From Hydrogenophilales bacterium (GTDB lineage Bacteria; Pseudomonadota; Gammaproteobacteria; Burkholderiales; Thiobacillaceae): a DNA stretch of 54,857 nt. Numbering within the stretch: the stretch's first letter is position 1; each line of letters opens with the position of its first letter. Made by a program: the position numbers and the translations under genes. The notes beneath the pieces are model-generated. The model worked only from the letters and a program-made list of their open reading frames with translations. It searched no databases and was not told the DNA's origin. The stretch covers positions 1 through 54,857 of the forward strand of contig JAGXGM010000087.1 of NCBI GenBank assembly GCA_024636675.1, in the 5' to 3' direction. Below, piece by piece: positions 37,057 to 43,867 of the stretch.

Positions 37057-37538
37057 TAGTAGTACACCCCTTCTTTCATCACGAGGCCGTTTGATTCCAG
37101 CGTATGCAGATCGCCTTCATCCATGCGAATGTATTTGGGTTCGTTGAACAGCAACTGGCTGTCACGCATCGCCTCGCTGGGCGCGGGCACACTGGAGAGT
37201 TGCGGAATGTGCTTGCCCCAGGGTTTGGTCGTGATCGGAGCCAGCAGCTCCATGTCTTTTTCGCCGTTACGGAACTTGATGCGCCAGGCAATGACGCCTT
37301 TTTCCTCGTCGCGGCGGACGCGCACCGAGTGGCCCAGCGGGGCGAAATCGGCGTACCCGCGCACATCGATCGCGTCTTGCGGGCAGGCCTTGACGCACGA
37401 GTAGCACTCCCAGCACATGTTCGGCTCGATGTTGTAGGCGCGCCGTGTGATGGTGTCGATGTGCATGATGTCTGACGGACAGATGTCAACGCAGTATCCG
37501 CAGCCATCGCAACGCGTCATGTACACAAAGGTAGGCAT
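37056..37538 (-). CDS. aprB: adenylylsulfate reductase beta subunit
   Basis: A 160-aa ferredoxin-like subunit that carries electrons from AprA. Two [4Fe-4S] clusters are bound by cysteines at 10, 13, 16, 20 and 42, 45, 48, 52 (CDGCGYCVDICP and CWECYSCVKACP). The C-terminal tail that wraps AprA is present (KYIRMDEGDLHTLESNGL). The start at 37538 has GAGAGGAA before it. It sits between aprM and aprA. Confidence 0.96.
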   Translation of the reverse strand: MPTFVYMTRCDGCGYCVDICPSDIMHIDTITRRAYNIEPNMCWECYSCVKACPQDAIDVRGYADFAPLGHSVRVRRDEEKGVIAWRIKFRNGEKDMELLAPITTKPWGKHIPQLSSVPAPSEAMRDSQLLFNEPKYIRMDEGDLHTLESNGLVMKEGVYY

Positions 37539-37573
37539 GGTGTTCCTCTCGATTTTGTTGGATTGATCGGCTG

Positions 37574-38422
37574 TCAATAATGCCTGGGCGCTTCACGCTT
37601 GATCCCCAGCCCCATGTTGGGCGGCTTGGCGCCCATGTAGGTCGGGATGTCCGGAAACCTCGCCTGCACTTCGGGATCCGACAAATCGTAGATGGCGGGC
37701 ATGTTTGCTCTCGAACCATCCGCCTTGCTGATCCGCTTCTGGAAAGCGGCCGCGGGCTTGAAGAACATGTGTGCGAATTTGGACCAGTACACCGAGCCGA
37801 AGAGCAGGGTGCTGAAAGTGACGAACAACACGAAAAACAGCATGCTCAGTGCGCCGAGTCCCATGGTGAACGACCAGAGCAGCGCAAAGGTGGCCATGCC
37901 AAGCAGGCCGATGATGAACAGGTCGCCGCGTCCGTTCAGTTGATGCCACTTGACGCCCTCGGCGGCGACGTCGACACGGATGCGGAACCAGAACCAATAA
38001 CCGCCCAGGCACAGCATGGCCGCGCCCAGGTGCCAAAGCAGCGGCAGGATGGTCGGCGCCGGATCGTCCGGGGTTGGATAGGCAAAGATCAGTATCGCCG
38101 TGGTGACGACAAAAATGATGAAGCCGTACATGGTGAAGAGATGCGAAAGGCGGCGCTTTTGGTTGTCGAATTCGCCCGAGGTCAGAACTTCCTTGGCGAG
38201 GGTCTTCACGGCAAGTACGCTTTTTTCACCGGCACCCACCTCGCGCGTCGCATTCTTTTTGGCCTTCCTGGCATTCTCGAAGAAGTATTCGGCGCTTTTC
38301 TTGTGGCGCATGTCGAGTATTGTCCCGGCCACCACCAGGAGAACCATCAGCACGACGTATGCCTGCATGGCAAACGGGGGTATGAGGGCGGCGAGTTCGG
38401 CGAAGGGGTTGCTAGCGATCAT
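37574..38422 (-). CDS. aprM: AprM-type membrane protein of APS reductase
   Basis: A 282-aa inner-membrane protein with about five or six hydrophobic helices (first: AYVVLMVLLVVAGTIL). Its gene directly precedes aprB and aprA, the order aprM-aprB-aprA known from Allochromatium and Thiobacillus, where AprM is proposed to anchor the enzyme and pass electrons to the quinone pool. The central loops are charged and cytoplasmic (NARKAKKNATREV). GAGGAGG stands nine bases before the ATG at 38422. It replaces the QmoABC complex used by other sulfur bacteria; no qmo genes are in the window. Confidence 0.88.
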   Translation of the reverse strand: MIASNPFAELAALIPPFAMQAYVVLMVLLVVAGTILDMRHKKSAEYFFENARKAKKNATREVGAGEKSVLAVKTLAKEVLTSGEFDNQKRRLSHLFTMYGFIIFVVTTAILIFAYPTPDDPAPTILPLLWHLGAAMLCLGGYWFWFRIRVDVAAEGVKWHQLNGRGDLFIIGLLGMATFALLWSFTMGLGALSMLFFVLFVTFSTLLFGSVYWSKFAHMFFKPAAAFQKRISKADGSRANMPAIYDLSDPEVQARFPDIPTYMGAKPPNMGLGIKREAPRHY

Positions 38423-38714
38423 GGGCTCAGGCCTCCTCAAGTTTCAAAAACACGAACAAAGTTCTTCATATATATATAGCTAATGAAATCAAGAATGGGG
38501 ATAGATTGAGCGCGGCAGCGTTATGAATGACATTCTGACGCCGGTGATATCGCAAAAGCCGCGCGACCGTCAGGACGCTGTCTGTCCCCGCGATTAGCCT
38601 TTATTCAATCCGCGCGCGTGCCGAAGCCTGTCGTTGTCAGTATCGATTAACAAAAATTATCTAGACTGGGAGCGTCGACTTGGATCGGCACGTCCCGCCG
38701 CCTGGAGGTGCATC

Positions 38715-39302
38715 GTGGGCAAACACATTCTCTTGATTCAGGGCCACCCGGATGCCGGTCAGCGTCATTTGTGCCACGCGCTGGAGGAAGCGTATGCCCG
38801 CGGGGCGACCGCGGCGGGCCACGAGATCCGGCGCATCGACGTGGCGACACTTGATTTTCCGCTGCTGCGCAGCCAGCACGAATGGGAGCACGGCGAGCTG
38901 CCGCCGACGCTGGCCCCGGCGCAGGAGGCGATCAAGTGGGCCGAGCACCTGGTGCTTGTCTTTCCGCTGTGGCTGGGCGACATGCCTGCGCTGCTCAAGG
39001 GCTTTCTCGAACAGGTGGCGCGCCCTGGCTTCGCTTTTTCGCGGGAGGCCGAAAATCCGCTGGCGGCAAAAGGTCTTACCGGGCGCTCGGCGCGCGTGGT
39101 CGTCACCATGGGGATGCCGGCGACGGTTTACCGCTGGTACTTTCGCGCGCACAGCATCAAGTCGCTCGAACGCAATATTCTCGGTTTTGTCGGGATTGCG
39201 CCGGTGCACGAAACCCTGATCGGCATGGTTGCAGACATGGCGCCCGAGCCGGCCAACAAGTGGCTGGCCAAACTGGAAAAGCTCGGTGGGCACGGCGATT
39301 GA
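38715..39302 (+). CDS. flavodoxin-like NAD(P)H quinone reductase
   Basis: A 195-aa flavoprotein of the NQO1/MdaB-like flavodoxin-fold group. KHILLIQGHPDAGQRHLCHAL is the FMN/FAD phosphate-binding start, LVLVFPLWLGDMPALLKGFLEQV and the later GMPATVYRWYF are typical. It reduces quinones or similar electrophiles with NAD(P)H. The GTG at 38715 is chosen because GGAGG stands eight bases before it. It is divergent from aprM across about 290 bases; no link in function is obvious. Confidence 0.85.
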   Translation: MGKHILLIQGHPDAGQRHLCHALEEAYARGATAAGHEIRRIDVATLDFPLLRSQHEWEHGELPPTLAPAQEAIKWAEHLVLVFPLWLGDMPALLKGFLEQVARPGFAFSREAENPLAAKGLTGRSARVVVTMGMPATVYRWYFRAHSIKSLERNILGFVGIAPVHETLIGMVADMAPEPANKWLAKLEKLGGHGD

Positions 39303-39661
39303 ACACGGGTCGGAACAAGCACCCAGGCATCTCCTGTCGCAACGCCCGCGCGCGCGTCAGGCGTGAATCCCGGGGCGGCTTCAGGCGCCCGCGTCGAAGC
39401 GCAGCCGGCCGCAGGTTCGCGGGTCAGCGCCACGAACAGCACGGCCCCGCTGCTGATTACCGCCACCGGAAATCGACGGTGACGGCCGGACAGCGCTGTC
39501 CCCGCAGCGGCGCACCAATTTGCGGCACCCCCGCGCGATCGTGCACTGCGGTTGAGCGCTTTGCCGGTACCGCGTCCACCTGAATCTCGCCAAGCCCTTG
39601 AATTTGTTGTGCTGTTGCCCCCTGGCACAGACCCTGCTGAAGACCAGGGCGAGGAGCCATC
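39303..39661. repeat. dispersed repeat, copy B, in the nasA upstream region
   Basis: No gene is supported here. Bases about 39398-39450 resemble 28493-28550 and bases 39506-39606 resemble copy A (33295-33421), so this is the fullest copy of a repeat of at least 200 bases. On the minus strand it holds overlapping open frames with a RQSAQPQC, GCRKLVRR pattern, interrupted by apparent frameshifts. The nasA ribosome-binding site GAGGAG lies at its right end. No sigma-54 promoter was seen here. Confidence 0.6.
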
Positions 39662-42343
39662 ATGTCTGTCGTTTCATCGGTCTGTTGTTATTGCGGCACC
39701 GGCTGCGGGGTGCTGATCGAGGCGGATGCCGGGAAGATCACCGGCGTGCGCGGCGACCCGGCGCATCCGGCCAACCGCGGCAAGCTGTGCACCAAGGGCG
39801 CGGCGCTGGCGCTGTCGGCGCAGGCGTCCGGGCGCGCGCTTTTTCCCGAACTGCGCGCCGATCGCGCATCGCCGCGCCGGCAGGTGGGCTGGGACACGGC
39901 GCTCGACCACGTCGCCGAAAAATTCCGTGCGGTCATCGACGCGCACGGCCCCGACGCCGTCGCCTTCTACATTTCCGGCCAGCTCACCACCGAGGCGTAT
40001 TACGTCTTCAACAAGCTGGCCAAGGGGCTGATCGGCACCAACAACGTCGATACCAATTCGCGCCTGTGCATGTCGTCGGCGGTGGCGGGCTACAAGGCCA
40101 CGCTGGGCGCCGATTCGCCGCCGGGGTGCTACGACGACATCGAGGCGGCAGGGACGATCTTCATCGCCGGCTCGAACACGGCATACGCGCACCCGATCCT
40201 GTTCCGCCGCATCGAGGCGGCGCGGAAGGCCAACCCGAACCTGAAGCTTGTCGTGGTCGACCCGCGCCGCACCGACACCGCCGAGGAGGCCGACCTGCAT
40301 CTGGCCATCCTGCCGGGCACCGACGTCGCGCTGTTCCACGCCATGCTGAACGTGATGCTGTGGGAAGAACTGATCGACCGCGCAGCCATTGACGCCCACA
40401 CCGAAAACTGGCAGGCGCTGCGCGACCTGGTGCGCGACTACACGCCGGAGAAGATGGCGCCGATCTGCGGGGTGGCGGCGGCCGACATCGTGCAGGCCGC
40501 GCGCTGGTTCGCCGCCGGGCCGACGCTGTCCCTGTATTGCCAGGGTTTGAACCAGTCCAGCTGCGGCGTCGACAAGAACGCCGCGCTGATCAACCTGCAT
40601 CTGGCCAGCGGGCAGATCGGCAAGCCGGGCGCCGCGCCGCTCTCGCTCACCGGCCAGCCCAATGCGATGGGCGGGCGCGAGGTCGGCGGGCTGGCGAATC
40701 TGCTCTCGGCGCACCGCGACATGAACGACCCCGGGCATCGCGCCGAAGTCGCGCGGCTGTGGGGGGTGGACGACGTGCCGGCGACGCCGGGCAAGACCGC
40801 GGTGGAAATGTTCGAGGCGGTGCGGCGCGGCGAGATCCGCGCGATCTGGATCGCCTGCACCAACCCCGCGCAGTCGCTGCCGAACCAGGCACTGGTGCAC
40901 GAGGCCCTGCAGGCGGCCGAATGCGTGGTGCTGCAGGAGGCCTTTGCCGACACCGAAACCGCGCCGTTCGCCGACGTGCTGCTGCCGGCGTCCGCCTGGG
41001 GCGAAACCGACGGCACCATGAGCAATTCCGAGCGCTGCATCTCGCGCGTCCACGTCGCCGTTGCGCCGCCGGGCGAGGCGCGCGCCGACTGGGCCATCGT
41101 GTGTGACTTTGCGCGGCGGCTGATGCCGGGGCAGGGCGCGCGGCTGTTCCCCTACGCCAGCGCCGAAGCCGTGTTCGACGAACACCGCGCGACCACGCGC
41201 GGGCGCGATCTCGACATCACCGGCCTCTCCTACGCGCTGCTCGATGTCGGCCCGCAGCAATGGCCGTTTCCCGAGGGCGCCTCGTCTGGCCAAGCGCGCC
41301 TGTACGCCGACGGCATTTATCCGACTGATAGCGGCCGCGCGCATTTTCACGCCGCGCCGTATCGCCCGGTGGCCGAAGCCATCGACGCACGCTACCCACT
41401 GCACCTCAACACCGGGCGCCTGCGTGACCAGTGGCATGCGATGAGCCGCACCGGCCGCGTGGCGCGCCTGTTCGCCCACGCCGATATCCCGCTGCTGTCG
41501 ATGAATGCGCGCGACCTCGAACTGCGGCGGCTGAAGCCGGGCGATCTGGTGCGGGTCAAGAGCCGGCGCGGCGAGGTGGTGGTGGCCGCCGAAGCCAGCG
41601 ATTCCCTGCGCCCCGGCCAGTGTTTTCTGCCGATGCACTGGGGGGCGCGCTTCATGGGCGGGCGCGGCATCAATGCGCTCACCCTGCCGGTGTTCGACGC
41701 GGTGTCGAAGCAGCCCGAGCTCAAGCATGCCGCGGTGCAGGTGGCGAAGGCCGAGCTGCCCTGGCGCATGGTCGCGCTGGCAGTGGGCGACGGCGCGAAA
41801 CTGCTCGACGCCGTGCAGCCGCTCTTGCGCGCCTGCGACTACGCCGCGGCCGGGCTGGCAGGGCGCGACCAGGATGTGCTGACGCTGCGGCTGGCGCACA
41901 CCCAGGCCTTGCCCGAATCCCTGCTGGCTGCGCTCGACACCGCGCTGGGGCTGGACGACCCGCTCGCCGTGATGCAATACCAGGACAGCCCGCGCGGCAT
42001 TTCCAAGCGGGTGCGGGTCGACGGAGGCAAGGTGACCGCGGCGCGGCTGACCGGCGAGACCGCCGCCTTCGACTGGCTGCGCGATGCGATCGTCGACGGC
42101 GTGGACGCCGCCTCGCTGCGCGCCTGGATGCTGGCGCCGGTGGCGCGGCCACCCGCAGGCGGGGCGGGCCGCGGACGCGTGGTGTGCAACTGCCTGAACG
42201 TGGCCGAGCCCGCCATCGTCGCGGCGATTGCCGCAGGCGCCGACCTGGCCGCGCTGCAGGCAAATCTGAAATGCGGCACTGAATGCGGCTCCTGCGTGCC
42301 GGAACTGAAGCGGCTGATCGCCGGCAATCGGGCGGCGGCATGA
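39662..42343 (+). CDS. nasA: assimilatory nitrate reductase catalytic subunit
   Basis: An 893-aa molybdopterin oxidoreductase that reduces nitrate to nitrite in the cytoplasm. The N-terminal [4Fe-4S] motif is CCYCGTGCGV ... GKLCTKG, followed by the bis-MGD domains (DTNSRLCMSSAVAGYK holds the family cysteine ligand region) and the C-terminal dinucleotide-binding domain. A final BFD-like [2Fe-2S] domain (CNCLNVAEPAIV ... CGTECGSCVPELKRL) is typical of the NasA forms that take electrons directly or through NasC. GAGGAG precedes the ATG. It is clustered with nirBD. Confidence 0.94.
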   Translation: MSVVSSVCCYCGTGCGVLIEADAGKITGVRGDPAHPANRGKLCTKGAALALSAQASGRALFPELRADRASPRRQVGWDTALDHVAEKFRAVIDAHGPDAVAFYISGQLTTEAYYVFNKLAKGLIGTNNVDTNSRLCMSSAVAGYKATLGADSPPGCYDDIEAAGTIFIAGSNTAYAHPILFRRIEAARKANPNLKLVVVDPRRTDTAEEADLHLAILPGTDVALFHAMLNVMLWEELIDRAAIDAHTENWQALRDLVRDYTPEKMAPICGVAAADIVQAARWFAAGPTLSLYCQGLNQSSCGVDKNAALINLHLASGQIGKPGAAPLSLTGQPNAMGGREVGGLANLLSAHRDMNDPGHRAEVARLWGVDDVPATPGKTAVEMFEAVRRGEIRAIWIACTNPAQSLPNQALVHEALQAAECVVLQEAFADTETAPFADVLLPASAWGETDGTMSNSERCISRVHVAVAPPGEARADWAIVCDFARRLMPGQGARLFPYASAEAVFDEHRATTRGRDLDITGLSYALLDVGPQQWPFPEGASSGQARLYADGIYPTDSGRAHFHAAPYRPVAEAIDARYPLHLNTGRLRDQWHAMSRTGRVARLFAHADIPLLSMNARDLELRRLKPGDLVRVKSRRGEVVVAAEASDSLRPGQCFLPMHWGARFMGGRGINALTLPVFDAVSKQPELKHAAVQVAKAELPWRMVALAVGDGAKLLDAVQPLLRACDYAAAGLAGRDQDVLTLRLAHTQALPESLLAALDTALGLDDPLAVMQYQDSPRGISKRVRVDGGKVTAARLTGETAAFDWLRDAIVDGVDAASLRAWMLAPVARPPAGGAGRGRVVCNCLNVAEPAIVAAIAAGADLAALQANLKCGTECGSCVPELKRLIAGNRAAA

Positions 42344-42392
42344 ACCGCCAACCCGATCCTCGCTATTGCGAATTCCCAACCGGGCAGCAACG

Positions 42393-42470
42393 CCGCGAAG
42401 CAATCCAGTGCCTGGGCTGGCAGCCGGACGCTGGATCGCCGCGTCGCTTCGCGCCCCGCGATGACGGTTT
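42393..42470. repeat. short palindromic intergenic repeat
   Basis: GCGAAGC (42395-42401) with ATCCAG (42403-42408) is mirrored by CTGGAT (42431-42436) with GCTTCGC (42446-42452). This inverted structure matches the 'GAAGCAATCC ... CTGGATCGC ... CGCGATGAC' kind of small dispersed repeat common in proteobacteria. It lies between nasA and the ybiB-like gene, and the one in merR is of a related kind. Confidence 0.65.
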
Positions 42471-42548
42471 TTGCAGCGGCATTCCGGGTTGCCGTCCGCG
42501 CCCCTTCGCGTCCTTTATGCCCTTCCGGGTATTCGTGGGCAAAGATTC

Positions 42549-43514
42549 ATGAGCTACGCGACCCTCATTCGCCGGATCGAAGCAGGCGAAGGCCTGAACT
42601 ACGTCGAGGCGCGCGCGCTGGGCGCGGCGATGCTCGACGGCGGCGTGCCCGAGCTGGAAACGGCGGCCTTTCTGGTGGCCTTCAACCAGCACGAGCCCGG
42701 GCTGGATGGCTGGCTCGGCCTGCATGCGGCGCTGGCCGAACGGCTGCCCGATTTCGTTGCGCCGTCCGGCCCGTTCCGCACTGTGGTGCTGCCGACTTAT
42801 CACGGCGTTCGCAGCCATCCGCATCTCACCCCGCTCTTGGCGCTGCTGCTGAAAAGCTTCGGCATTCCGGTGCTGATCCATGGCGTGCTCGAAGGCGGCG
42901 GCGGCACAGCGGCGGCCTACGTGCTGCGCGAGCTTGGCATCATGCCGTGCGCGTCCGTCGGGCAGGTCAACGCGCATCTGCTGGACGAAGGCATCGCCTT
43001 TGCGCCGGTGGCGCTGCTGAGCCCCGGCCTGGCCGCGCTGCTGGCCCTGCGCGCGCGGTTGGGGATCGACGGCTGGGTGACGCGGCTGGCGATGCTGGCC
43101 GATGTGCTGGGCGAGCATTCGGTGCGGGTAACGCCGGTGGCCTCGGACAGGGAGACGGCACCGACGCGCGAAGTGCTGGAAGCCCTGGGCGGACACGCCC
43201 TGCTGTTGCAGGGATGTGAGGGCGAGGCTTTTGCCGACCCGCTGCAGCGGCCGGAGATGATGCTGGTGCAGGACGGACAGGGACAGCTGGTGTACGAGGC
43301 GCAATCGATCGCCTCCGTCCTGGCGAACCTGCCGGAGCTGGACGCGCGGGCCACCGGCGCCTGGATCGACCAGGTCATGCGTGAACACCTGTCGCTGCCG
43401 CTGCCGATCCGCAACCAGCTGGCGGTGTGCCTGTATGCCTCGGGTTATACCGAAGACCTCAACCAGGCGCGCGCGATCACGGCGATCGACGGGTTTGGCC
43501 GGACGGCGGCGTAG
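42549..43514 (+). CDS. ybiB: YbiB-like TrpD2 family protein
   Basis: A 321-aa protein of the TrpD2/YbiB group, distant relatives of anthranilate phosphoribosyltransferase. The HGVLEGGGGTAAAYVLRELG stretch replaces the phosphoribosyl-binding loop of TrpD, and FVAPSGPFRTVVLPTYHG is typical. YbiB of E. coli binds nucleic acid and seems not to be a tryptophan enzyme. Its setting between nasA and nirB is recurrent in my recollection, and suggests a role in nitrate assimilation. The start at 42549 is fixed by family N-terminus (MSYATLIRRIEAGEGLNYVEARALG). Confidence 0.85.
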   Translation: MSYATLIRRIEAGEGLNYVEARALGAAMLDGGVPELETAAFLVAFNQHEPGLDGWLGLHAALAERLPDFVAPSGPFRTVVLPTYHGVRSHPHLTPLLALLLKSFGIPVLIHGVLEGGGGTAAAYVLRELGIMPCASVGQVNAHLLDEGIAFAPVALLSPGLAALLALRARLGIDGWVTRLAMLADVLGEHSVRVTPVASDRETAPTREVLEALGGHALLLQGCEGEAFADPLQRPEMMLVQDGQGQLVYEAQSIASVLANLPELDARATGAWIDQVMREHLSLPLPIRNQLAVCLYASGYTEDLNQARAITAIDGFGRTAA

Positions 43515-43539
43515 GGTTTGGTGCATGCTGCCAAATCGG

Positions 43540-43554
43540 GCACCGTGGTGGTGC
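43540..43554 (+). promoter_or_regulatory. NtrC-binding site upstream of nirB
   Basis: GCAC, five bases, TGGTGC: a perfect match to the consensus of nitrogen regulator NtrC. It lies 74 bases before the -24 element of the sigma-54 promoter, a normal enhancer distance. A second imperfect dyad, TTTGG and CCAAA (43517-43535 area), lies just upstream. Confidence 0.8.
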
Positions 43555-43628
43555 GTTGCATAGCGGCGGTTTTCGGCGCCTCGCAAATAAAAATAATTGA
43601 AACAGTGTGTTGGCGCGTGCGGGTTGGA

Positions 43629-43644
43629 TGGCACAGCGATTGCT
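43629..43644 (+). promoter_or_regulatory. sigma-54 promoter of nirBD
   Basis: TGGCAC (43629-43634), five bases, TTGC (43640-43643) then T: a full match to the -24/-12 consensus of RpoN promoters. With the NtrC site upstream, nirBD should be switched on under nitrogen limitation. Transcription would begin near 43655, leaving a leader of about 210 bases. Confidence 0.88.
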
Positions 43645-43653
43645 TATGTTATG

Positions 43654-43773
43654 TGTAGGAGCACCCGCAAGGGGTAGGCCGTAGCTGTAAAGCCGATGAA
43701 TCGGCAACAACCACGCACCGGCGTCCTCGCCGCGATGAGCGACTGCAATCGCGGCGAGGACGCCGCTCCTACA
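43654..43773. repeat. 120-bp inverted-repeat element in the nirB leader
   Basis: Outer arms TGTAGGAGC (43654-43662) and GCTCCTACA (43765-43773) are perfect complements. Inside, a 17-base perfect stem (43720-43736 with 43748-43764, GGCGTCCTCGCCGCGAT side) has an 11-base loop, and GCCGAT/ATCGGC forms another small hairpin at 43692-43705. It resembles REP or MITE-type elements with GTAGGAGC ends. It begins almost exactly where sigma-54 transcription should start. Confidence 0.88.
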
Positions 43774-43867
43774 GGACACAATGGATTTGGGTTGAACAAG
43801 TTGTAGCAGACCGAATGCAACGGCGTATCTCGGTCATCACTTTTAGTCTTTCGTTTGGAGTGGTGAG
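43774..43867 (+). other. remaining nirB leader
   Basis: About 94 bases between the inverted-repeat element and the nirB ATG. TTTGGAGTGGTGAG precedes the ATG and serves as ribosome-binding site. No further hairpin or small gene is evident. Confidence 0.5.

Noticed and set aside
39674-42403. 909-codon minus-strand ORF
   Set aside because: Fully antisense to nasA and low in recognisable motifs; a codon-bias shadow.
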